From assembly GCA_016946835.1 (NCBI GenBank), contig JACVTC010000001.1, forward strand, positions 3,262,501-3,326,500: a stretch of DNA of 64,000 nucleotides. The letters are read 5' to 3'. Shown here piece after piece: positions 26,169 through 38,375 of the stretch. Every line of letters begins with the position of its first letter. Positions within the stretch are counted from its first letter, which is position 1. The position numbers and the translations under genes are program-made. The notes below the pieces were generated by a model. The model was given only the letters and a program-made list of their open reading frames with translations. It had not been told where the DNA came from and searched no databases. This DNA is from Neocallimastix lanati (nom. inval.) (Eukaryota; Neocallimastigomycota; Neocallimastigomycetes; Neocallimastigales; Neocallimastigaceae).

Positions 26169-26921
26169 TTATTTTTTTTATAAGAAATTATTTAATTATG
26201 TAAGATAATAATTTTATTTATTATGTATGGTATTGTTGAATTAATTTTTTGATTTATGTAATTTTTTTATTATATATCCACAATAGGAATTATTTCTTAT
26301 TTTTTATGAAGGATTTAAAAAATATCTTTTATAAATTACTAAATAATATTATTATCAACATATTATGTATTAAATATATAACTATTTTAAGCAATATTAT
26401 TTATTAGTTTTTCCTTTTTTTTTTTAAAGAATACAATACAATTTTTTTCTTCTTTTAATAAATCACAATAATATATTTTTTATAATTTAAAAAAATTATA
26501 GATGAATTGAGTATTTTTTAAGTGAAAATGCATTAAATAAATATTAAATTTTTTTTTTAAAAACTAATTATACATAAAAACTATTAATATTTAAATGAAA
26601 ACATATTATTAATTTTTTTTTATTTTTATTTTTTTGATAATATTTAATATATAAAATTAAATATATACTAATTAATTTTGATATATAATATTTTATTGTA
26701 AAAATTTCCTAGTAAATTTTAACAATTTACTTTTTAATTCTTTTAAAAAGATATTTGTGATTCTCTTTTTATAAAATCTTTAATATTATTTATAAAAAAA
26801 AATGATAAAATAACATTTCATAAAAACATATAATTTAATAATTATAATAATAATAAAGAAATTTATTATTATAATTGATACTTATTTATAATATTTTAAT
26901 TTATTTTCATAGTATTTAAAC

Positions 26922-26972
<51 letters not shown>

Positions 26973-28562
26973 AATTGAAATTATAATATATTTTCATTTT
27001 TTTTAGATTAATTTATATATAACAGTTATTTAAATTAAATTTATTTAAAATACAGTTAAAATTGTTGGTAGATAAAAAATTTTCATTCATAATATAAATC
27101 AGTAATAAATAAATAAATTATAAATTTAAAAATAATTGACTTTTTAGAGGGTTATTATTTATTAAAATAATATATAATATTAAATATTAAATATAAGATA
27201 ATCATAAATGAATGATGAATGATTAAAAATCAATATTTTTATTATAATTTTCCTTTTAATAATGGTCATAAAATTTTTAAAATTTTTACACTTTGATATT
27301 GTAATATTAATTTGGGTTTATATATTATTTAATCTTTATTTATTTATTTAATAAACTTTATTATATATATTAATATTAAAATATAATAATTTTTTATAAT
27401 TTATTAAAAAAAATGATAAAGTTTAACAAATAATGTTATTAATATTGAATTTTAATTATTTTAAAGTATATAGCAAATATTTATATATATTTATATCTTC
27501 ATTATTTAAGATTATTAATATAATTATGTTTAATAATATAAATGTAAAATTATTATCAATTACTTTTAAAATTATTATTCTCTTATTCCGTTTATTATAA
27601 CAAAGATTTAAACAATATTAAAAAAATAAATGAAATTAATATATTCTTCTTATTTTTATTTATTTTTATTAAATGTGTCATAAAAGATTAGGTAGAATAT
27701 AATAAACTAAATATAGGCAAAAATAATATATTATATATTTATATTCTTATCATTTTTTATTTTTGTAATAAATATATATATTTGAACAGCATTAAATATT
27801 TCTTATTTCACATGAAAAAAAAAATTTTTTTCGTCATATATATATATATTCTTTTATGAAATTCATTAAAAATTTATTGAAACTATAATATATAAATTAA
27901 TAATTAATAATAATAAAATGAATAATTCTTAATATTCCATACAACGAATCTAAAGTATATATATATATAAATAAAAACATTACTTACTAATTAGATTATA
28001 TGACTTTTTTAATTTTTTTTTATCATTATAATTTAACATTTCATTAAAATTTTAATGATCTTTAATAATATCTTAATAATAATATATATATCTTAAGGGT
28101 GTATAAATTATAATATCATTATTTAATAAATAAATAAAAAATACAATAAAATGAACATATTCATATTATTTTATTATTTATTTTTAATAATATAGCAGTA
28201 AATTTAAAATGTTATATTTTACAATATTAATTCAAGTTATTTAATAAATGATTAAATTATAAATGACTTTTAATATTTTCAGAAAAGAAAATATATATAT
28301 TTATATATATAATTTGAAATACATTATAATGATAGCAAATATTTTTACTTAAATTCTTTTGAATAAAAAAAAAATAAAAATAAAAATAAAAATAAAAATT
28401 TAAAAAAGATTTAAATTTGGACAATTCAAATTTTATTTTTTTTATATATTTTTTTGAATTAAATACTAAAATATAATACAATAATAAAAAAATTTTATAA
28501 TATATCTATATTATATTGTATATATATATTTAATTTTTAAAAATTTAAATATAACTCCTTAA

Positions 28563-28598
<36 letters not shown>

Positions 28599-28625
28599 TA
28601 TATAACAAAAAAAGCAAGACATGCT

Positions 28626-28677
<52 letters not shown>

Positions 28678-29535
28678 AAAACCTTAATAATTATTTTTAT
28701 TTCAAAAACATAAACATGTAGAATAATTATTAAATATTAGTATAAATTTTAATATTAAGAAATAATATTTTTTTTTATTATTAAAAAAATTTAAAAATAT
28801 AAAAATATATTAAATTAGATAATAATAATTTAATAATAAAAGAAAAAAAATAAACAACAAACCAAATATATATAAATTAAATATTTAATAAATGTTAAAA
28901 CAAATTAAAAATAAAAATTAATAATAAAAAATAATTAACTAAGCTTTTTTTTAAAAAATTTATCTTAAACTTTTTTATTTTATTTATTTATTATTTTACT
29001 TTTTTTTTATATATACATAACTTTTTTTAAAACCAATATATTTATTGCCTATTCAAAAGCAATAAATTTCAAAAAAAATATTAAAATATAATTTTTTTTT
29101 TTATTTAATTTGATTTTTAATTTGATTTTCTATTAACTTTATATATTTTTTGTTTCCTGCAAAATATATATAAAATTATTATATATATATTTATATACTT
29201 TTTGTTTCCTGCAAAATATATATAAAATTATTATATATATATGTTTATATATAAATATTTTATTTTATTATTGTTTTAGCCTTTTTTTTTTTTTTTTTTT
29301 TTTTTTGATATATTTTTTCATTTATTCTATTATGTAGATATATAACTATCTTTATTATATATTTTATATAATAATTCTGAAATATAATCATATAGCATTA
29401 TTATATCATTATAAATTCTATAATAAATTATAATAAATATATAAACACTTTTACTATTTATATAATATAATAATTTCAAATATATATAATTATATCTCTT
29501 ATTATTATATCATTATTTAAGAATTACTTTAATAC
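26169..29535. other. AT-rich spacer with upstream-flank homology to the next paralogue
   Basis: No gene is supported. It contains a (TTA)n tract at about 26924-26967 and long A-runs at about 28563-28592 and 28627-28675 (about 49 A). Scattered words at 27668 (ttaaatgtgtcata), 27708-27720 (ataggcaaaa) and 27798 (ttcacatg) recur in the same order upstream of the intact gene ending at 31269. Confidence 0.5.
29146..29258. repeat. Tandem duplication, ~62 bp unit
   Basis: Two almost identical copies of a unit containing ttttgtttcctgcaaaatat then atataaaattattatatata. It lies 0.3 kb beyond the stop codon of the 29.5-31.3 kb gene, so it may fall in or near its 3' end. Confidence 0.85.
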
Positions 29536-31269
29536 TTAAATTTGATTTTTTTTAATACAAGTATTTGGACAGTTAATGGCCATATCTGGATTGGCGTCAC
29601 AGTCAACACATTCAATACAGTCAATGCACATAACTTGTTTTTTTACTTTTTCTTTCTTCATACAGGTATGTGGACATTTCTTGCCCATTTCGGGATTGGC
29701 TTCACAGTCGACACATCCAACACATTGAATACACATAACTGGTTCTTCTTTTGGTTCTTCAACTGGTTCTTTTTTCATACAAGTGAGTGGACAGTGAATA
29801 GCATTTCCTGGATGTTTATCACAGTCAACACAACCAATACATTTAACGCATGCATATGGTTCTTCCTTAACTGGTTCCTTCTTCATACAAGCATGTGGAC
29901 AATTTTTAGCAGTTTCTGGGTGTTCATCACAATCAATGCATCCAATACATTGAACGCATGTAACTTGTTCTTCTTCTTCTGGTTCTTCAACTGGTTCCTT
30001 CTTCATACAAGTATGTGGACAATTCTTAGCCATTTCTGGATTGGCATCACAGTCAACACATTCAACACAGTCAATGCACATGACTGATTCTTCCTTCTTC
30101 ATACAAGTGTCTGGACAGTGAATAGCATTTTCTGGATGTTCATCACAGTCAACACATCCAATACATTTAACACATGCATATCCTTCTTCTTCTTTAACTT
30201 CTTCTTCCTTTTTCATGCAAGTTTGTGGACAGTTTATAGCCATTTCTGGATTGGCATCACAGTCAACACATTCAACACAGTCAATGCACATAACAGGTTC
30301 TTCCTTCTTCATACAGGTTTGTGGACAGTTAATGGCCATTTCTGGATTGGCATCACAGTCAACACATTCAACACAATCAATGCACATGACTGATTCTTCC
30401 TTCTTCATACAAGTGTCTGGACAGTGAATAGCATTTTCTGGATGTTCATCACAGTCAACACATCCAATACATTTAACGCATGCATATCCTTCTTCTTCTT
30501 GTTTAACTGTTTCTTCCTTTTTCATACAAGTTTGTGGACATTTCTTGGCCATTTCGGGATTGGCTTCACAGTCGACACATCCAACACATTGAATGCACAT
30601 AACTGGTTCTTCTTCTGGTTCTTCAACTGGTTCTTTTTTCATACAAGTGAGTGGACAGTGAATAGCATTTTCTGGATGTTCATCACAGTCAACACAACCA
30701 ATACATTTAACACATGCATATCCTTCTTCTTCTTCTTCTTTAACTGTTTCTTCCTTTTTCATACAAGTTTGTGGACATTTCTTGGCCATTTCGGGATTGA
30801 CTTCACAGTCGACACATCCAACACATTGAATACACATAACTGGTTCTTCTTCTTGTTCTTTTTTCATACAAGTGAGTGGACAGTGAATAGCATTTTCTGG
30901 ATGTTCATCACAGTCAACACAACCAATACATTTAACACATGCAAATGGTTTCTTCTCTACTTCATCGACTTTTTGTTTACAAGTATGAGGACAATTTTTA
31001 GCCATTTCTGGGTTGGCATTACAATCAACACATCCAACACATTGAATACAATTAACTGGTTCTGGTTTTATTATTTCTGAATTACAACTTCCAAAGTCGG
31101 ACTGACAGCCCTTACCACAATAAGTTTTTCCTCTACCGCAATAACCAGATCTTGAGCAACATTGACCTAATGGGCAAGATAATCCAGTTTTCGTACCACA
31201 ACGATAGGCAAATGAAAATTCAATATTTAATAAAGAAAGAGCTACTAAAGCAAAATTAACAAATTTCAT
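29536..31269 (-). CDS. Secreted chitin-binding protein with 14 six-Cys repeats
   Basis: Single exon, 577 residues, ATG at 31267-31269. Architecture matches its paralogue at 20.8-22.8 kb: a 21-residue signal peptide, one eight-cysteine hevein/CBM18 module at about 22-64 (GLSCPLGQCCSRSGYCGRGK), then 14 six-cysteine repeats to the C-terminus. It has more repeat variety: CIQCVGCVDCEANPEMAKKC with PQTC, CVKC..EHPENAIHC, CIDC..ANPEMAINC and a single CVQCIGCIDCDEHPETAKNC. Linkers are Pro/Glu-rich (KKEPVEEPEEEPV). Less homogenised repeats suggest an older array. The product should be extracellular and chitin-attached; the biochemical role of the repeats is unknown. The gene shares upstream flank with relic 2, so it belongs to a tandem cluster of four on one strand. 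Confidence 0.92.
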   Translation of the reverse strand: MKFVNFALVALSLLNIEFSFAYRCGTKTGLSCPLGQCCSRSGYCGRGKTYCGKGCQSDFGSCNSEIIKPEPVNCIQCVGCVDCNANPEMAKNCPHTCKQKVDEVEKKPFACVKCIGCVDCDEHPENAIHCPLTCMKKEQEEEPVMCIQCVGCVDCEVNPEMAKKCPQTCMKKEETVKEEEEEGYACVKCIGCVDCDEHPENAIHCPLTCMKKEPVEEPEEEPVMCIQCVGCVDCEANPEMAKKCPQTCMKKEETVKQEEEGYACVKCIGCVDCDEHPENAIHCPDTCMKKEESVMCIDCVECVDCDANPEMAINCPQTCMKKEEPVMCIDCVECVDCDANPEMAINCPQTCMKKEEEVKEEEGYACVKCIGCVDCDEHPENAIHCPDTCMKKEESVMCIDCVECVDCDANPEMAKNCPHTCMKKEPVEEPEEEEQVTCVQCIGCIDCDEHPETAKNCPHACMKKEPVKEEPYACVKCIGCVDCDKHPGNAIHCPLTCMKKEPVEEPKEEPVMCIQCVGCVDCEANPEMGKKCPHTCMKKEKVKKQVMCIDCIECVDCDANPDMAINCPNTCIKKNQI

Positions 31270-32599
31270 TTTTTTTTATTGTTATTATTTTTTTATTTAT
31301 TTTTTTAATTTAATATATTTCTATTTGAATTTTTTTTTTTTTTGGTATTCCTCACAAATAAAAATATTTCTTATATTTATGAAGAACTTTAAAATATATA
31401 TCAATATTTAATATTAATAAATATATAATAATATATAGATATTTTGAATATTATTATTTATTATTTATTTACTTTTTTTTTCTCAATAAATTATAAAAAT
31501 GATATTTTTTATAATTTAAAAAATTTATGAACAAAAATAAATTTAAAAGTGAAAATGTTTCCTATAAATATTAAAAAAATTATTAAAAAATTGATAAAAT
31601 TATAATGTTTAAAATTATTAAATTTAATTATTAAACATCATATTTTTTTTTTTTTTTTTTTTTTATTTAATTTTATTTTTATTAATATTTAATTATATTT
31701 TTGATTAAAAATTTAAAATATATTATTAATTTAATTTTATATATTATTATTTCTACAATTTTTCCTATAAATAATGAGTTACATATATTTTAAACTTTTT
31801 TTTTTATTTAAACTCTTTTTCGAAATTATTTGTGATACTATTATCACTTATCACAATGAAATAATATTAATATTATCTAAATATTTAATAAAAATTATTG
31901 AAATTAATAAATAAAAATAATAACAAAAATTAATATAAATTATTTAATTTAATTAGAAATATATTAAAATTTTAATTAATTATTAAATATATCATATTTT
32001 TTTAATATTTCTACTTTTTTAATAATATTTAAACTTTTATTTTTTATAATTTTTTTTAATTAATTAATCGTTTTTTTTATAAATTTTGCTTTTTTAATTC
32101 CAAAAGTCTTAATTATTATAGAAATTGGAATTCATTTTTAATTTTATAGGTTATACAATAATTAATAAAAAGTTTCCTTTTATAATATATTTAATTTAAA
32201 AAAAGATGAGTAAATGAAAAAGATACACCATTTGAAAGATTTGAAAAAGTTGTCATATATTAAAATTTTATATACAAAATCAAGTTTAATATATAATGTA
32301 TCAATTGCAATTTAATAAAAATATATGTTAAAGAAATATTATATATGTAATACATATTATGAAATGTCAAATACAAGTATTATAATAAATTAATGAATAA
32401 AAACCAATATATTGTTATTAAAAATTCTCCTAATTTTAAATGGAAAAAAAAAAATTTTATTTTTTATTATTCTATATTTTTTTGTTTATTATAATAATTT
32501 TTTTTTTTAATTTATTATTTTATATATTAATTATAAATAAATTATAAATATTTTTTAATAATTAAACAATATATATTTTATTTTGATATTTAATTTTTT

Positions 32600-32613
32600 G
32601 TAGGCTAGCCTAC
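32600..32613. repeat. 14 bp perfect palindrome
   Basis: gtaggctagcctac is a perfect palindrome in DNA that is otherwise almost all A/T. It lies 1.33 kb upstream of the minus-strand Cys-repeat gene start. A related but non-palindromic block occurs upstream of the other intact paralogue. Confidence 0.8.
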
Positions 32614-33027
32614 TAAATAGAATATATTTTTAGTATATTTTTTATCCTATTAGTAATATATACTATTAAATTAAAAAGAGAAATAATAATTATTAGAATT
32701 AAACATAATTTAGCATATAATTTTCTATTACAAATTATTATTCCATTTAAAAGGATGATATAATATTATAAAGCCCAAGAAATTAATATTCATATTATTA
32801 AAAATGTTATTCACATAGTTACTTTTATTAAACGTGTCATATACATATTAATTGATTTAATAAGCATAATGAATAAAATAAAGTTATGTTGATAGAACTA
32901 TAATTTTTTAAAATAAACTGATTTATTAAATGTAGGCAAAATAAAATAAAATAAAATGTATTTATATTCTTATTCAATAAAAATCAATATTAATTATTTA
33001 TATGGAGAGTTTATTTTATAAGTTCAC

Positions 33028-33232
33028 ATGGAATTTTATTTTTATTTTTTTTACCGATTTTAATTGTACCCTTCTTTTATATATATATTTAATGAAATTA
33101 ATGAAAAGAAATGATTACCGTAATTATAAATAATATGGAATTTTTTTTTTTACCAATTTTAATTGTACTCTTTATATATATATATATATATAATGAAATT
33201 AATGAAAAGAAGTGATCACTATGGCTATAAAT
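33028..33232. repeat. Tandem duplication, ~100 bp unit
   Basis: Two copies share ggaattttattt.., accgattttaattgtaccc / accaattttaattgtactc, a TA-repeat of variable length, and aatgaaattaatgaaaagaa. The second copy differs by substitutions and TA-repeat length. Confidence 0.8.
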
Positions 33233-34047
33233 AAATTAATAATTGAAAGAATAATATGTAATAGCTTATTAATGATATTTTAGAAAAAAAATTAATTTTA
33301 TATATTAAATATACGAAATGATTTTATAATATTTTTTTATCAAAATTAATATTTCTTAAAATTTATATAAAAATTCATAATATTATTACTTTTATTTAAT
33401 AAATAATAAATAACAAACATCTTATTATTATCGTCATTTAAAATAAAATTTTAAATGCTATAAAATTTATTGCTATATATTATTCTTAAAAAAAAAATTA
33501 CATATATATATATTATAATTTAAATATTCACAAAAAAAAAAAAAGATTGGTACAATACAATCTTATAGAATAATTACACAAAATCTTATTTTTTTACAAA
33601 AATTATTTATAAATATATATAATTAAATGTAGTACAATAAAAAAAAAAATTTTTTTTTTTTTTAAATCTTTCGAAAAAAAATAATTATTATTAAATTTAC
33701 ATTGTAACAAAAAATATTAATTTATAAAAAAAAAATATTATTAATTTATATATGATGTATAATACTTTATCTAAAAAAAAAAGTTGCTAACCAACAAAGT
33801 ATTATTATAAATAATTACAATAATAATAATAATAATAATACTTCGAAAATAAATCTTTAAAAAAGAAGTAAATATCTGGTGTGGAAGCCATCACTGATAA
33901 AAACAAAAATATAATATTCAACCAATTGGAAATATAAATTTATATCATTATGAAAGAATTAAATTTCCTTTTACCAAAATGTCAGATGAGTAAAGATTCA
34001 TCTTCTTACCACTATCTATATGTTTTCTCAAAAAAAAAAAAAAAAAA

Positions 34048-34080
<33 letters not shown>

Positions 34081-34244
34081 AATAAATATATATATATAAT
34101 AAATAAATACCAAGAAGTTTATTTCAAAACCTAAAATTAAAAATTAAAAATTATAAAAAAGAACTATCAATAAATAATTAGTGATTATAATACGAGAATA
34201 TACATTAATTTATTTAAAAAAATGTATCTATTATTATTATTATC

Positions 34245-34246
34245 AT

Positions 34247-34309
<63 letters not shown>

Positions 34310-34314
34310 TTTTA
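34245..34314. repeat. (ATTT)n microsatellite
   Basis: About 17 uninterrupted ATTT units. Confidence 0.9.
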
Positions 34315-35537
34315 GTTATTTTTATTATTGTTATTGGTAAACTTTAAATTTAAAATGGGAAACAAAATTATATAATACAAGTCTCCAATCTTCATAATCT
34401 TCAAATATGATAAATAAAATATAATAACAGAATGATAAAGTACGAAGTTCAGGTTCGGCTCTTTTAAGGTTTATTCTTTATTTGGGGGATATAATTTATA
34501 TGTTTTATAAAAATATCTTTATTTAAATTTTATTTATTTAAAAGAATTACATTTACTTATCATTATAAATGTAAACTAACATTTATTCCTAAAATTAATA
34601 TTTATTTTCATATTCTGATCTCAAGAATTACACTAATCTACTATTTCTTATTCTTGGACAAAGAAATAAAACTATTTCTAAATATTTTTCTCTTTTATAA
34701 TTATTTACTATAATAAAGTTTTCCTATATTAAAGTAAAAATATTAATTTTATTTTCATTAATGTTAAAATTAAATAATAAAAATATATAAATTAATTTTT
34801 AATAAGAAATACAATAAAAACTAGATTAATACATAAATTTATGCTTTTACTACATTTCTTAATAAACATAAATTTATTATTAATTAAAGTTTTTATTTCT
34901 ATTTCATATCAAGAATAATTCTAAATATTAATAAAAAACAAAGCAAAAATAAAATAAAAAATAAATAAAAACATTATTAAACTATGATGATTTCAGGTTA
35001 AATAATAAAATAATGTTAATATATAATAACAGTTTTTCGAAATGTATTTTAATTAAATAAATATGGTTTAACGTTGTAATAAAAATACTATTTTAATTAA
35101 TATAAGTAAAGCTCAAATGCAAAAGTAAATGTTAAATATAAATATCTTTTAAAATATTTTAGATATTCAAATGTGAAATAATCAAAATAAATAAATACAA
35201 TTAAAAAAAGGAATATTTATTTATTAAAATATTAAAGTAGCAAATTAATATTTCAATAATATTAGGTAAAAAAAAAAAAATAAAAAAAAAAAAATAAAAT
35301 AGAATATTCAATAAAATAACAAATAAACTTTATTAAAATGTTTTTTCCTATTTTTATTATATTTTTATATATGATTGAATATTGGTAAAATTTTTAAAAA
35401 TAAGTTTTTATTATTTATACATAAATTAATATAAATTATCAATACTACATAGTTAAAGTACTTGATTAGAAAAAAATATCTAAAGCAAATTTTAATTTTA
35501 ATTATTAAAATCAACCTTATAAAACTCTTCTTCTAAA

Positions 35538-35577
<40 letters not shown>

Positions 35578-35579
<2 letters not shown>

Positions 35580-35706
35580 GAAAAAAATCAATTCTAAATC
35601 ATCTATTAATATTGATATAAACGAATCAACCTTAAATCAGTAATAACATAGATCTAACTTCTATTTGGCTGGAAGTGAAAAAGAGTATAGGATTTGATAA
35701 AATTTA
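35578..35706 (+). pseudogene. Unassigned codon-like scrap with one frameshift
   Basis: ATG at 35578 opens MKKINSKSSINIDINESTLN and then Q and a stop. If one extra T is skipped, the frame continues as NNIDLTSIWLEVKKSIGFDK to a TAA at about 35706. It could be a small decayed gene piece or an exon end. Length is too small for a family call. Confidence 0.25.
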
Positions 35707-35802
35707 AAGGACCATTGAAAAAATTTAATTATTATATATAATGATTATTAAAATATATATATATAAAGCTAAAATAACAAAACATTAGAAATCATAATAA
35801 CG

Positions 35803-35855
<53 letters not shown>

Positions 35856-36857
35856 AGTGAAATAAGAATAAAATTAAATCCTCTGAATAATTAGAAAAAG
35901 AATAATTAATGCAATATTTATCAGGTCACTTACTTATATCCATATTATGAACTATTTTTTAGATTAATTTAAAAATCCAGATAATAGTTTAATATAAAAA
36001 TAAAAAATAAATAGATAATAGATTAAAAAATCTATTATAATATTATAATAATGACTAATATATAGTACTTTAAAACTTTAAGAAATTAAAGGTAATAAAA
36101 ATAATTAATAATATTATTTTGTAAAATTTTAAATTAAAAACAACTGAAAAGCATTAAATTTAACTGGTAACTTTTTTTTATCGTTCATTGTTTTAATAAT
36201 CCATGATTATTTTATATATATGTGGATAAATATCAACGACGAAATTATAATATCGTTATTATATCTATTATTTGTTCTAATAATTATATTATTACTATGA
36301 TAAAGATATACCTTATAAAGATAAAAAAAAATGAATTAAAATTATTTTAGAATTAAAATCAATCAATAAGACCTTTAAAAAAATAACTAATTCTTAAAAT
36401 TAATATAATATATTAAATTTTCAAGAAAAAAATTTATAAATAAAAAAAATAATCATAATAAAAGAAAAATATTAAAAGTAATGTTAATATTTAAAAATGT
36501 ATACACGAAGTAAATAAACTTATAAAATTAAAAGTAATTATTATTATAATTATTATTATAATAATTATTATTATTATTATTATTATTATTAATATATATA
36601 TGGAATGTAAGGTTTAAATAGACATATTGAATAATAATACTGATATATATTTAATAAATAAAATTATAGTATTAGTTAATAATTACTATAATTATAAATT
36701 AATACACAAATAATAATAATATTGATATTAAAATATTAAAGTATAGAAAAATAATATCTAATATTAAAAATAAAATAATTTAATAATTCAATATTATGAT
36801 TTTATATGTAAAATAATGTAAAATAACATAATTAAATATTAAATTACTTTAACCATA

Positions 36858-36970
36858 ACACTCCAAACAAACAATATTTTAATAGTTAATGCTAACCTAT
36901 AAAGCAATATTTAATAGTTATCGCTAAAACTACAAAGCGAAGAATATATAAAACTTAGCGCTAATCTACA
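36858..36970. repeat. Degenerate ~34 bp tandem repeat, three copies
   Basis: Three successive units each end in a ctataaagc / ctacaaagcg / ctacaaagcgg word, preceded by agttaatgctaa / agttatcgctaa / cttagcgctaa. They are among the few G/C-containing words in this region. Confidence 0.6.
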
Positions 36971-38333
36971 AAGCGGATTATAATAAAAAGTGATGTAAAT
37001 CCAAATATATATGAGATATTTGGTATTCACATATATTGATGGTATAATATCACCCTTCAAGAGAAAGGTTTCCATCATATATAAATGGTATATTTAAACC
37101 ATGTAATTATTTTATACATAAATGACATAGATTCATCTAATACTTATTAACGGTGTAATAATACTAAATACTTAGAGATATTATTTTTCTATTCTTTAAT
37201 ATTTTAATATTAATGATATTATTATTTGTTTATTAATTTATATTTAAAGTAATTATTAATTAATTAAAAATAAAATAAAAAAATATAGACTAATAATTAA
37301 ATATTTAATAAAAAATTAGAGTTCAACTTTTATTATTTAAACAATAATTATAGTAACAATAATTGTACTAATATATTAATTTTATTCTGTATTACATTCT
37401 ATTAGAAAATATTAATTATAAGCATTTAATTTTAATTAAACTTTTTTAATGCTTGATTTATCTTATCTGTTTTTTATTTTAATAAGTTTTTTCTTTTATT
37501 ATAAAGTTATAATAATAATTAAAATATTATAATTTAAAATTTTAATAGTAACAATATTAAAATAAATCTAACTCATATAAATATTTATTATAGGTTAGAA
37601 TTATTTGTCTGATATACTTTATTTGGATTAAAACTTTTATTAAATAAAAAAAAGTAGTAAAACATATAATTTGTTCAACCTTATTTCATGATTATGGAAT
37701 AAAAATGGTCGTCCATAAAATTAACTTTTGGCTATAATATATATTTTTAATTAAAGCTTAAAACTATAATTAAACTATCAAAAAATATGATTTAACCCAT
37801 ACTAAATACTTTACATGTAGATAAAAATAAAAAAAAAAAGGATAGTGGAATTTAATTATAAACAATATATTATTAATTATAGATTATTATTTTTCATTTT
37901 TTATCTTTTTTTTATGGATAGTTTATTACTATATTTTTTATTATTTTATTATTATTATTTTTTTAAATTTATAATTTATAATTTAAAAATTATTTTATTA
38001 ATTAAAAAATCTTATTAATCTTTTAATTTTAATAATCTTAGATGATATATTTTTTTCTTCTCAAGTAATTATTCAATATCAAATTATTATTATATTTTTT
38101 ATTTTTTATTTGTTTAAATATATAATTTAGTAATATGAATATTACACATGGACCAAAAGGAACATAATATTATTTAAGCTTAAACTAATGGTTTTAATAA
38201 TATTAAAAGTAGAGAATAATAATATTTAATACTTTATTAATTATAAATATATCAAATAATGATAATAAAACAAAAAAAAAAATTTTTATTTACATGCATT
38301 TTAAATATTTTTTCCTAATAAAATTGTATTTTA

Positions 38334-38375
<42 letters not shown>

